A stretch of DNA of 31,239 nt from Azolla pinnata (GCA_037176905.1 JBBBWG010003637.1:1-31239); one strand, 5' to 3'. Positions 23,701 through 31,032 are shown, numbered from the stretch's first letter. Notes: generated by a model from the letters alone, not told the origin. Program-made: numbers and translations.

Positions 23701-24048
23701 TGTGATTTCGTGTTAAATTCACCAGTATACCGTCGTAAATCGATGGATGGATTGACTTGCTAACATTTTGCTTGTGTATGCTGTGACTGTGTCTGTGATT
23801 TTGTGTCAATTCACTGGCATACCTTAGTAATAAATTGATGGATGGATTGACTTGCTTTCATTTTGCTTGATTAGGTGGCTAAGGGACAAGCAGCGGCGGC
23901 ACAACAGCAAATGGCAGCAGCCCAAGAGCTGGCCACAGCAGCTCAGTCCCCTCAGACTGCAGTGCAAGCTGCGCAATCACTCCATCTTATAGGCGATTCT
24001 CCAGCTCATGGTCAACCTTCAATGCCTCAGCCTATGCAATTGGGGTAA
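20745..24048 (+). CDS. Hypothetical Gln/Pro/Ala-rich protein, four exons
   Basis: I do not recognise this family. Exons 20745-20936, 22290-22644, 23377-23549 and 23875-24048 join in frame with GT-AG borders (phases 0, 1, 0), giving 894 nt, about 297 aa, ending at TAA. The N-terminus has a Gln run (EEQQQQL) and a seven-Pro run. Residues ~65-110 form an Ala/Glu/Gln-rich likely helix (EQAAKAAKEAFRAHEEAE) with a repeated QVQVQVQ. The C-terminal half is Ala/Gln/Met-rich (NMEVAMSAMAAAAQD), perhaps helical or disordered. There is no signal peptide or membrane segment. The ATG at 20745 was chosen because the frame upstream runs only through the simple repeat. An alternative donor at 20949 would add four residues. 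All three introns carry minisatellites. No function can be assigned. Confidence 0.65.
21124..21330. repeat. ~108 bp direct duplication in intron 1 of the 20745 gene
   Basis: Two copies start near 21124 and 21232 with CATGCATRGATGCATTTCTA and share ATGGATATATCATGGGATGT and TGTGTGGGATGTGTTG. The second copy fades into TG-rich sequence. This family differs from the 83 bp array further along the same intron. Confidence 0.7.
21540..22230. repeat. Minisatellite, ~83 bp unit, about 8 copies (intron 1)
   Basis: The anchor GATGTGTATGA (or GATCTGTATGA in the last unit) occurs at about 21568, 21645, 21728, 21812, 21895, 21978, 22087 and 22170. Spacing is mostly 83-84 bp, with one unit enlarged by about 26 bp. 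Each unit also contains GGGTCRAATGGCGATGG, AGTAGTATATGTGGTATAT and GGATGGAGGT. The central units are nearly identical and the edges more diverged, as expected of an array that expands internally. It lies wholly inside the intron before the exon at 22290. Confidence 0.9.
22650..23282. repeat. Minisatellite, ~77-88 bp unit, about 8 copies (intron 2)
   Basis: Each unit reads roughly TTTATGTTTTCCTTTGCTAT, then GGATTYTCACTGGATGCAT, then TTGTCTGATGAGAAGAT and GTAGATCTTGTCATTTTT. The GATGCAT anchor occurs near 22694, 22771, 22854, 22941, 23085 and 23173, with two degenerate units near 23005 and 23250. The array nearly fills the 732 bp intron between exons 22290-22644 and 23377-23549, leaving only the splice borders. 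It is unrelated in sequence to the intron 1 array. Confidence 0.9.
23560..23874. repeat. Minisatellite, 95 bp unit, three copies (intron 3)
   Basis: The anchor GGATTGACTTGC occurs at 23654, 23749 and 23844, exactly 95 bp apart. Units share GTGTATGCTGTG, GATTTYGTGT, TTCACYRGYATACC and ATTTTGCTTG. The array fills essentially all of the 325 bp intron, and its third unit supplies the sequence leading into the acceptor TTGATTAG before 23875. Confidence 0.88.
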
Positions 24049-24501
24049 TCCCCACCTTTCTAATTGCACTGTCAATCACCCTTTGTTTATATGTACATAT
24101 GCTACATATACTACGTACTAGGCTTGTAGTGGATCAGGGCGATGCAATGACCAGCTGAATTGTTCATAGTTTGCTGGCTTCTTCTGTTACCGAATCGTTT
24201 TTTCTGTAACTAACCCAAGTGGCATGAATACGGATTATAACTCGGATGCCCTGATTAGCGGCAGAAGTAATATCTGATTTCCAAGAGGCTGGCAGATCAC
24301 TGGGAATCGGATTGCTGTAACATCCGATCAGAAGTTTAGTTCATTTCGCAACTTGCGGAGAGGATTGGATTCTCAACGTTTTGAACGAATGTTGGCTTTG
24401 CGGATCAGTCGATCAACAAAGTGAGGTAGTTGAAATCACTGGATCGGTTGTAGTGTGTGTTCTGAAGTAAATGATTATTGTAGCATATTTTTTATGAGAT
24501 C
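24049..24501. other. 3' flank of the 20745 gene, nothing further seen
   Basis: This is the expected 3' untranslated region and intergenic DNA after the TAA at 24046-24048. I see no coding frame, RNA gene or repeat array. Confidence 0.5.
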
Positions 24502-25009
24502 ATAGTGAATCTGGGTTCTTAATCTTCTAGCACAAATGGGCAGCTCTGTTTACTGATCTTATGCATGATGACGTCCAGATCCTTACTTCTCTGTTATGAT
24601 CAATCTCAGAAACGTAACCAAATCACAACAGCCCAGTGTCGAACCGTTTTTTTAAAACTTGATGCATTTCTTTCATCGCTGCCACAATCTGTTTTTTCTT
24701 CCGCTTTGGGATCGAGCAGACGAGGGATAAGATGATAGCGAATATGGGTTCTTAATCTTGGAGAGCGAATGGACAGTTTTGGCATTCAAGCTGCTTCATT
24801 CAATTGAGCTTTGTTTCGATTCGAAGCCCAAAATCACGATGATCTTATGCATGATGACATCCAGATCCCCACTTCTCTGCTTGTGATCAATCTCAGAAAT
24901 CTAACCAAATCACAAAGCCATTGCAATGTCAAATCGTTTTTGTTAAACTTCTTTTCATCGGCGCAATCTGTTTACTCTTCTGCTTTGGGATCGAGCAGAC
25001 AATGGATGA
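24502..25009. repeat. Diverged tandem duplication, ~230-275 bp copies
   Basis: Copy 1 (about 24502-24733) and copy 2 (about 24734-25009) share in order GGGTTCTTAATCTT, TCTTATGCATGATGAC, ATCAATCTCAGAAA, TAACCAAATCACAA and CTTTGGGATCGAGCAGAC. Copy 2 carries about 60 bp extra after GAATGGACAG. The duplication is non-coding and ends about 190 bp before the ORF at 25204. Confidence 0.75.
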
Positions 25010-25203
25010 GAACACCGCTCCTTGCAGCTGTTAACATAGGCCATGATTTTCAGCAATAAAAATCATCATCCTTCTTACACTTTTCACAGTGTTCCTTCAA
25101 AACGGATAATCAGATCTATGCAGAGCTCACTGGAATGGCGATCCTACCAAATATAGAAATACAGCAGTCAGAGTTAGTATCTAGTATATTCTCTGTTTGG
25201 TGA

Positions 25204-25518
25204 ATGGAAGGAGGTGATCAAAGAGTTGAAGCTATGGAAGGCACGAAGGAGCTGGTTGCCGGGGAAGATGGCAAGACTTGTGCAGAGGAAGCAAGAGTTA
25301 TGCCACCTGCATCAGGCTCTAATCTACCTGCAGAAGGCGATCAGATGCAACCTCGTGATGAGGGCCAACCAGGTGGAGAAGAAGAGCGAGCTTCCATGAC
25401 ATCCAAGAACCCTAATGTTAATGGTGATGGTGATCAAGCCACCAAAATTGCGGCCCAACCTGAGGACATCCTCGTGTTCCGTCGCCTCGTACGAGATGTC
25501 GATTCCCTCATGGAATGA
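25204..25518 (+). CDS. Hypothetical acidic small protein (104 aa)
   Basis: I do not recognise this protein. The frame shows a clear GNN codon bias typical of real coding sequence. The protein is acidic, Gly/Glu/Gln-rich and probably disordered for residues 1-85 (MEGGDQRVEAMEGTKELV at the start). It ends in a short, more structured-looking piece with ILVFRRLVRDVDSLM. The stop (25516-25518) overlaps the ATG of the next ORF in the -1 frame. The two may be halves of one protein, split by a one-base indel in the genome or assembly, or joined by translational frameshifting. No membrane segment or known domain was seen. Confidence 0.5.
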   Translation: MEGGDQRVEAMEGTKELVAGEDGKTCAEEARVMPPASGSNLPAEGDQMQPRDEGQPGGEEERASMTSKNPNVNGDGDQATKIAAQPEDILVFRRLVRDVDSLME

Positions 25519-25670
25519 CCTCTTTCGGCCCTAAAACCACTCTTGATGATCTGCTGAAATCAAAGTGCGTTCCCGATCAGTATGAACCTGAATCGGAGCT
25601 GAACTATGTTTACTATGAATCATCCCTCATCCTCATGTCTCAGATGAGAAATGCATTAGAGATCACATAA
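25515..25670 (+). CDS. Hypothetical ORF overlapping the 25204 ORF (51 aa)
   Basis: This short frame begins MTSFGPKTTLDDLLKS and ends RNALEIT at TAA. Its composition looks like a folded-protein tail, and its ATG overlaps the preceding stop as ATGA. It is most simply read as the C-terminal continuation of the protein encoded at 25204-25518 after a one-base frame change. Alone it would be a 51-residue orphan. Confidence 0.4.
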   Translation: MTSFGPKTTLDDLLKSKCVPDQYEPESELNYVYYESSLILMSQMRNALEIT

Positions 25671-26047
25671 CCTGGTTGTTACAGGGTGGCAATGTATATA
25701 GAAAACATATGTCATAATGGATGTATTTCATGCCTGCAGGTCAGGTTTAGGGTTTTTATTGTGTTGCTGCACTGTTCTCTGTTGTGCTGATCCTCCCTCT
25801 TGAGTATGTTCCTTGTCTAATCTCTCTTTTGTTAATCCTCTCCATCTGACACGTGCACATGCTAATTGACACACTAATCAAATCCTCTGCAACTGAATCA
25901 TGCTCATGGTTACCACCACCCGCATGATTAGTGTTGACCAATCCTTGATTAGGTATCTGAAATGTATTTTTGTTTGTCATGAGAATGCCACATGATATTG
26001 AAAGGAGATGCCAGATTGTAGGGTTGGGTTGCTGTTCAATTTGAAAA
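25671..26047. other. Intergenic, nothing seen
   Basis: Non-coding sequence downstream of the small ORFs. No repeat, RNA gene or convincing frame was found; the 101-codon minus-strand frame at 25756-26061 has no recognisable features. Confidence 0.5.
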
Positions 26048-26343
26048 GATTTTAGTGGCATTTCAAGCTTACGTAAACCTGGGTCAATTACCGTAAGACC
26101 TAAGCTTTTGATTTGTTTGAACAGATTTTAGAGCCATTGCAAGCTTATGTAAACCTGGGCCAACTACTCTAAGACCTAAGCTTTTGATTTGTTTGAACAG
26201 ATTTTAGTGTCATTTCAAGCTTATGTAAACCTGCATCGATTACCAAGCTTTCGATATGTTTGAACAGATTTTAGTGCCATTTCAAGCTTTATGTAAACCT
26301 GGGTCAATTACTATAAAACCTACTAAGCTTTCGATTTGGGTTA
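26048..26343. repeat. Tandem array, ~76 bp unit, four copies
   Basis: Units begin with GATTTTAG at 26048, 26124, 26200 and 26267; the third is shortened to 67 bp. Each contains ATTTCAAGCTTAYGTAAACC, TGGGYCAA and AAGCTTTYGATTTGTTTGAA. The first two units are exactly 76 bp each. It is non-coding, between the small ORFs and the 3' end of the minus-strand gene at 26997. Confidence 0.9.
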
Positions 26344-26996
26344 ATCTAACGCATGATTTTATTCGAACAGATGTCAGAAGTAGTTGCAGCCACCTGCCTT
26401 GAATAATTTGGCCAGTGTATGAGGATGGTGGAAGCTTAATTTGAATGGATTGTAGGGCCCATTTTTATGTGACAAGATGAAGATGAAAGCCAAAAGATGA
26501 CATGGCTTGACATTGTTATCAGATCAGTTCAAAAGACAACATAGGACAGATTCGAAGGATTTAGAACAATAAGGGATGTATCAGAATGGATCAATCGAAG
26601 TTATGCATGGAACCAAAACTCTAGTAGAAAGCAGAGGCAAACCACTGCAAGTATTCACAGCCAATAACAGACAGTTATCGGCTTCATGTACAAATTCATA
26701 GGCCAAAACATTTCCCCCACTATTACACAAGCAAGCTGTCTCTCCTGTCTTGTGATCCAACTGTCTTGATCTTTGAGTACAAATCCCCAAGGTTCCACAA
26801 ACGAGCTCTTACTTTAACAATGGAAACTTTGGTGGTTTTCTGTTACTGAAACCTGAAATGTTGCAATTACAGACAGCGTGGAACCTACAATAACTCGAAG
26901 CTCTTCTCTGATGGTATTTTCTCCATGACGGAGGATGGATGATAGCATGTCACAGTTGAAGCCAAGAGAACTCAAGTATGTTCATGAATTTGATAA
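26344..26996. other. 3' flank of the 26997 gene, nothing further seen
   Basis: This probably contains the 3' untranslated region of the minus-strand transposase-derived gene. I see no terminal inverted repeat or other transposon end, and no convincing coding frame. Confidence 0.5.
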
Positions 26997-28319
26997 TTAT
27001 TCATTGGCATCCATCGGTTTCAGATTTCCATTCTCATCTGTTCCCATGGCAAGGGCATCTCTAATTTGAAGAGCCGTCATGAGGTCTTCCGAACGCATCG
27101 CCTCGTAATCTTTACCATATGGAATCATCGAATCGTCTTGCATACTGTGGTCTCGAAGCCTGTCTTCGTCGAGATCAAGAGAATCGCCCAGATGCAGCAT
27201 CATGTTGTGCAGGATCGAGCAGGCGCCAATCATCGAAACGGCGGTCTTCACATCCACCGACATCGCCCGGCTGAAAATCCTCCATTTCTCAAGCGATGCA
27301 AAGGCTCGGCGAACAGGGAAATGAGCAAGAGCGTGCTTCCGATTGAAGCGAGCCGTGTGAGGGTGGAGGCGGGCATCGTGGTATGGCACCATGAGCCAGG
27401 GTAAGAGAGGGAAGTCTCCATCACCGACGAGATATCGCGGTATCTCTAAGCCATCTCCGAGAGGGAGAGAGGATCCATGGAGGAGCTTGCGTGACTGAAC
27501 ATCATCATACAACGCCGAGAGGCGTAAGGCATCCGAGTCAGCAGTGCCGCCGGAGAATCCAGCCGCAATGTTGACGATTCTGGATTCCGGATCCACGACG
27601 AGCTGGGCGATAACGCTATGGAACATGCTCCCATCATAATACTCCCCTGCATTCGGACCTGCCGGCCTGCGTATCTTGAACCGCATGCAATCGATGGCGC
27701 CGCAGCAATTGGCAAGGCCGCTGATCTGCTCGAATCTCTTTGCGATCCGATCCAGCGGCTCTGGCTTCGGGAACGCTAAGAAGTGCTTGAACCGGGTGCA
27801 CAGCGCATCGCAGAGCTGCCGGGTGCAGATGAAAGCTGTCGATTCGCCGAGACCAAACTTCTCGGCCACTTCCGAGTACTTGGCTCCGGTTGCTAGGCGG
27901 AACAGAGCCATAGCCACCCTCTTCTTCACCGGCACCGACTGACGATAGTGCGTATCCATCCTCTCGACCAGCGGCGCGACTTGTTGGCACAGCCATTCCA
28001 TCGTCGAGGGAGAAATCCGGAAATGGCTCCTGAACGTCGAGGTGTCGATCATCCCTGCAAAGACCCTGTTTGCCCAGCCTGCTGACCGCGGCTTCACCCA
28101 CCATTCCTCCCTCAGTTTCCTCCTCTTGTCTCTGTGCTGCTCGGCTATGGCTACGGCCATGCATTGGAGCTTGTGGACTAATGGCAGGATGTGTGCCTGC
28201 GACGACGATGTGGAGCTTTCATCGTCGTTCTGCAGATAATCTAATACCAAGAGAATCGCCACTTTGCATGCCATACAAGCAACTAGAACTGCTAACCTTC
28301 TTGAATCCAAGTCGGGCAT
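26997..28319 (-). CDS. PIF/Harbinger transposase-derived nuclease-fold protein, probably domesticated
   Basis: This intronless 440-residue protein has the layout of plant PIF/Harbinger-type transposases and ALP1/HARBI1-like proteins. An N-terminal region has the WWVKPRS signature (73-79). It is followed by AGMIDTSTFRSHFRIS, a helix-turn-helix (about 132-172, ALFRLATGAKYSEVAEKFGL) and a DDE_Tnp_4 nuclease fold. The first Asp is D210 (CCGAIDCMRF) and the second D300 (VGDGDFPLLPWLM, matching GDSGYPLLPW). At the usual V-E-R-A-F site the protein reads VRRAF (336-340), so the third acidic residue appears replaced by Arg337. An intact frame with a changed catalytic residue suggests a host protein rather than an active transposase. 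A start 75 nt upstream (28394) lies within a simple repeat, so I prefer the ATG at 28319. No terminal repeats or SANT/Myb partner gene were found nearby. Confidence 0.85.
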   Translation of the reverse strand: MPDLDSRRLAVLVACMACKVAILLVLDYLQNDDESSTSSSQAHILPLVHKLQCMAVAIAEQHRDKRRKLREEWWVKPRSAGWANRVFAGMIDTSTFRSHFRISPSTMEWLCQQVAPLVERMDTHYRQSVPVKKRVAMALFRLATGAKYSEVAEKFGLGESTAFICTRQLCDALCTRFKHFLAFPKPEPLDRIAKRFEQISGLANCCGAIDCMRFKIRRPAGPNAGEYYDGSMFHSVIAQLVVDPESRIVNIAAGFSGGTADSDALRLSALYDDVQSRKLLHGSSLPLGDGLEIPRYLVGDGDFPLLPWLMVPYHDARLHPHTARFNRKHALAHFPVRRAFASLEKWRIFSRAMSVDVKTAVSMIGACSILHNMMLHLGDSLDLDEDRLRDHSMQDDSMIPYGKDYEAMRSEDLMTALQIRDALAMGTDENGNLKPMDANE

Positions 28320-28343
28320 GGCACTCTGCGTCTTCTTCACCTC

Positions 28344-28396
28344 TCTTTCTTTCTTTCTTTCTCTCTTTCTTTCTTTTGACACACACACACACACAG
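28344..28396. repeat. (CTTT)n and (CA)n microsatellites at the 5' end of the 26997 gene
   Basis: A CTTT/TCTT run (about 28344-28376) is followed by a CA run (about 28380-28396). On the minus strand this reads (GT)n then (GAAA)n just before the start codon at 28319. It would make a purine-rich leader and also creates a spurious upstream in-frame start. Confidence 0.85.
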
Positions 28397-28560
28397 ATCT
28401 TCTTCTCCGATTGCGGATGCTAATGTTTCTTCAAGTTTCCATCCATAAGGCACTATCGCGAACCTCAATTCGTCCTTTCGGTACCATATTCAAGATGAAG
28501 CTTCTCAATCAAGCCCCCTAGCAAGGAAGCCCTTCCATTTTGATTTTTGATTCTTGGCAG

Positions 28561-28815
28561 TTCGACACACAATCTAGTCTTGCACACAAAAATCTTCGGA
28601 TACACATTTTCAGCTACCGTGCCATGGCATTCTGACACAATCTAGTCTTGCACACAAAGGTCTTCTGATACACGTTTTCAGATACAGTTTCGTGGCATTC
28701 TGACACAATCTAGTCTCGCAGACAAAAGTCTTCTGATACACGTTTTCAGAAACAGTTTCGTGGCATTCTGACACAATCTATCTGGTATTGCACACAAGCC
28801 TTTCCACACATTGGG
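28561..28815. repeat. Tandem array, 68 bp unit, about 3.7 copies
   Basis: Units start at 28561, 28630, 28698 and 28766 (69, 68 and 68 bp, last one partial). Each has TTCTGACACAATCTAGTCTTG, trimmed here to its TTCTGACACAATCTAG core, then GCACACAAA, CTTCTGATACACGTTTTCAG and GTTTCGTGGCA. It lies about 240 bp upstream of the minus-strand gene starting at 28319, so it may occupy its promoter region. Confidence 0.9.
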
Positions 28816-28874
28816 TTCCTGAGATTTCTACGACCCTTCTTAGGTACCTCAGGATGAGAAGAAGCAAATTCTCT

Positions 28875-29117
28875 TCAACGGCATCTGCTGCTCTGGAGCT
28901 TACGATGCCTTAATCGATGTGCAGAAAAGGCTCTGAAGAGAAATTCAACCACTTTCTTCCCGAGTTCAGCACATCCGCTGACAACAGCTAATGACCGTTT
29001 CATACCAGGGTTTGCAAAGCCTTCCTCTACAGGGCATCCAGATGCAGGTTCCACCATGAATCCAAGATATCCAGCATCCCACAGTTTCCATCCTTCCAGC
29101 GATGCAACGTAGCACAT
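28875..29117 (-). CDS. Hypothetical ORF or exon (80 aa)
   Basis: A minus-strand frame with coding-like composition, beginning MCYVASLEGWKLWDAGYLGF and ending RKLQSSRCR. It may be a separate small protein or a downstream exon of the gene starting at 29415. An in-frame stop directly precedes its ATG, and I found no acceptor that joins it cleanly in phase to the upstream ORF. No family was recognised. Confidence 0.3.
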   Translation of the reverse strand: MCYVASLEGWKLWDAGYLGFMVEPASGCPVEEGFANPGMKRSLAVVSGCAELGKKVVEFLFRAFSAHRLRHRKLQSSRCR

Positions 29118-29130
29118 TCATGCTCCGGTA

Positions 29131-29415
29131 TCATTTAACTCTGCTTGATCCATACCTGTCGTTGCTTCTCTGCTTCCAGCCAACCGTGGGCAGCAGTACG
29201 CGGCCAGAAATCTCTCTCCCTCTCTCTAGTACCACATACCGCACAGGAAGACGGCTGAAAGAAGCCCTAACCCTAACCCTAACCCGCAGAGAATGGAGAA
29301 GCAGTTGGTCCACAGTCTGGAGGGAGGGGAGAGCCGGCGGAGAAGAGAGCGCAACAAGCCCGGGAAGCGAAACCCTAGAAGGAAGAGAGCGGCGGAGGAA
29401 GGCCTGCATCGCCAT
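29131..29415 (-). CDS. Hypothetical ORF with a mitochondrial-presequence-like start
   Basis: The minus-strand frame from the ATG at 29415 begins MAMQAFLRRSLPSRVSLPGL. This is rich in Arg, Ser and Leu with no acidic residues, as in plant mitochondrial (or dual) targeting peptides. It is preceded by a purine-rich (AGAAG)n leader typical of a plant 5' UTR. The frame stays open for 94 codons; a CG|GTATGT donor at 29239 could end exon 1 after 58 codons. The middle reads VRVRVR because it runs through a TTAGGG-type repeat. No domain follows that I recognise, so this could be the first exon of a gene or a broken copy. Confidence 0.35.
   Translation of the reverse strand: MAMQAFLRRSLPSRVSLPGLVALSSPPALPSLQTVDQLLLHSLRVRVRVRASFSRLPVRYVVLERGREISGRVLLPTVGWKQRSNDRYGSSRVK
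29265..29285. repeat. Interstitial telomere-like tract, 3.5 CCCTAA units
   Basis: A perfect 21 bp run of CCCTAA hexamers. Most land plants have CCCTAAA heptamers at telomeres, so this is the six-base form. It could also act as a telo-box-like promoter or leader element for the adjacent minus-strand ORF. Confidence 0.9.
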
Positions 29416-29433
29416 AGCCGCCCATTTTGTTCT

Positions 29434-29739
29434 CTTCTCTTCTCTTCTCTTCTCTTCTCTTGTGGCAGAAGAAGAAGAAGAAGAAGGGGGAAGGAATAAA
29501 TAAATAAACAAAACAAATAAAATGAGAAATAGGGTTATGGAATGTACACAGAAGTTGGACATCTATTTATTAAATACACAGAAGTATTCTCTTCTCTTCT
29601 TTTCTCTTCTCTTCTAGTAGAAGAAGAAGAAGAAGAAGGGGGAAGGAAAAAATAAATAAACAAAACAAATAAAATGGGAAATAGGGTTATGGAATGCACA
29701 CTAGCAGTTGGACATCTATTTATTAAATACACAGAAGTA
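29434..29739. repeat. ~153 bp tandem duplication spanning a copia junction
   Basis: Two units each contain TTCTCTTCTCTTCT, (AGA)n, GGGGGAAGG, AAATAAATAAACAAAACAAA, TAGGGTTATGGAATG and then GTTGGACATCTATTTATTAA. The last segment starts at 29554 and 29707, 153 bp apart. It is itself the complement of the copia integrase coding sequence for YLINRCPT. Each unit therefore joins leader-like host sequence to a piece of the retroelement, so the duplication happened after the two were already adjacent. Confidence 0.85.
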
Positions 29740-30083
29740 GACACGGCATCGGCCCAGAAATAATTAGGCATATCTTTTTCATTAAGCCTGCATCGAGCAA
29801 CTTCAGCAATAACCCTATTTTTCCTTTCTACGACTCCGTTCTGTTGAGGTGTATACCTGCATGTAAACTGTCTGTGTATGCCACAATCATGCAAACAATC
29901 TGTAAATTCATGGGAGAAATACTCACCACCACCATCTATTCTCAGCACTTTGATTCTCGCATTTACCTCATTCTCCGCTTGATTTTTGAAAATTTTGAAA
30001 TAATAAAGTACATCTGATTTATTCTTCATAAAATAAATCCAAGTTTTACGTGTATAATCGTCTATAAATGTGACGTTGTTGCA
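29718..30083 (-). pseudogene. Ty1/copia integrase core fragment
   Basis: The minus strand encodes an uninterrupted integrase catalytic core: TFIDDYTRKTWIYF with the first Asp, then LRIDGGGEYFS with the second Asp, and NGVVERKNR with the Glu, 35 residues after that Asp (D35E). It continues through FWADAVSTSVYLINRCPT. Both ends are cut: an in-frame stop lies at 30084-30086 before the core, and repeat sequence follows YLINRCPT. There is no protease, reverse transcriptase or LTR pair in view. It is a truncated retrotransposon relic. Confidence 0.9.
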
Positions 30084-30086
30084 TTA

Positions 30087-30366
30087 TTCAACGTGTGCGT
30101 GTAGAAGGTGCAGGACCACGAGGGTCTTGGACTAGGGAGTGGAGGAGTGATGGAAGCTTAACTCAAGAGAAGAGATGGGAAAGAATAAGGCATTAACATA
30201 GAGTATAAGGAGGCAAGATACAAAACAAGTTATATTACAACCAAATGAATGATACAACAATGGTGGCCGCCTAGGCCGTACCAATCCGCTCGGTTTTCTT
30301 CCTATGGACGAAAATCTTCACGACATCCGCCCCCACCTAACCGCACATCCACCGGTATGTACCAAA
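30087..30366. other. Unassigned spacer between two degenerate elements
   Basis: Moderately AT-rich sequence with no convincing open frame. It lies between the broken start of the copia fragment and a GC-rich region, so it may be the edge of a second mobile element, but I saw no LTR, primer-binding site or terminal repeat. Confidence 0.4.
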
Positions 30367-30882
30367 TCAAAGGGAAAAGAGGTGAGATTTTCGGCCACAA
30401 AGGTCAACCGAGCCCTTAGAGTCTTCATCGGCCTGCCCGACTTCGTCCTCCACTTTGAGCAAGCCCGCTCTTTCCACACGGACCACCGACACCTCCCGGT
30501 CCACCGTCTCTATCGTATGCTCTCGAACCGTTGGCTCCATCCGATCCACCACACCCGACAGGTTTCACCGAACCGTTGTCTACATCCAATCCGCCATTTC
30601 CACTGCGTCTCCTTGAACCACCGTCGCCACCCGGTTCACCATCTCCGCCGAATGGTCTCGAACCGTCGGCCGCATCCAATCCACCACACTCGACGATGTT
30701 CGCCGAGCCACTGCATCCACCCGATCCGCCAGATCCGGTCTTCGCATATTCCTTCCCGTTCGGTCCTCCCGAACGCCGTTGCCGACCCGGTTGCCCTTCC
30801 TTTGTCCGCTTCGGTTACCCTCCGGATGCGCTCCCGATCGCTCCAGTCGCACGTCGGATTCTGCCCTTCGCGTGTAGCACAC
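30367..30882 (-). pseudogene. Degenerate repeat-containing coding region
   Basis: Two minus-strand open stretches, 30882-30580 and 30552-30367, are in the same frame, separated by TAG (30580-30582) and a TGA shortly after. The frame carries an internal protein repeat: VVDWMRPTVRDHSAEMVNRV in the first part and VVDRMEPTVREHTIETVDRE in the second. Repeats that persist across two stops indicate a decayed gene. The family is not recognised; a mobile-element structural protein is possible. GC content is much higher than in the rest of the window. Confidence 0.45.
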
Positions 30883-31032
30883 CTCGACGTGCCGACTCTC
30901 TCCGCTCCGCGCTTGCCTTCCGTAGGCTTTCCCCGTACGTCAATGTTGCCCTCCGAATGCGTGCTCGTGCTTCGGTCCTTCGATGACCCCATCATGCGTT
31001 TTGTATTCCGCTCCGCGTACCCTTCCGAAAAG

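Noticed and set aside
21540..23874. CRISPR array
   Set aside because: The repeats are head-to-tail minisatellite units without unique spacers, in a plant nuclear gene's introns.
25214..25399. Alternative 61-codon frame with Lys/Leu-rich helix inside the 25204 ORF
   Set aside because: The 25204 frame is longer and has stronger GNN codon bias; the alternative is probably a shadow.
27634..28164. 176-codon second minus-strand frame within the transposase-derived gene
   Set aside because: It overlaps the Harbinger-like coding sequence in another frame and has no homology of its own.
26344..28600. Active PIF/Harbinger transposon
   Set aside because: No terminal inverted repeats, target duplications or SANT/Myb partner ORF were found around the transposase-like gene.
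30531..30986. 151-codon plus-strand Pro/Ser-rich ORF
   Set aside because: It is opposite a minus-strand frame that carries a recognisable internal protein repeat; Pro-rich frames arise readily in GC-rich repeats.
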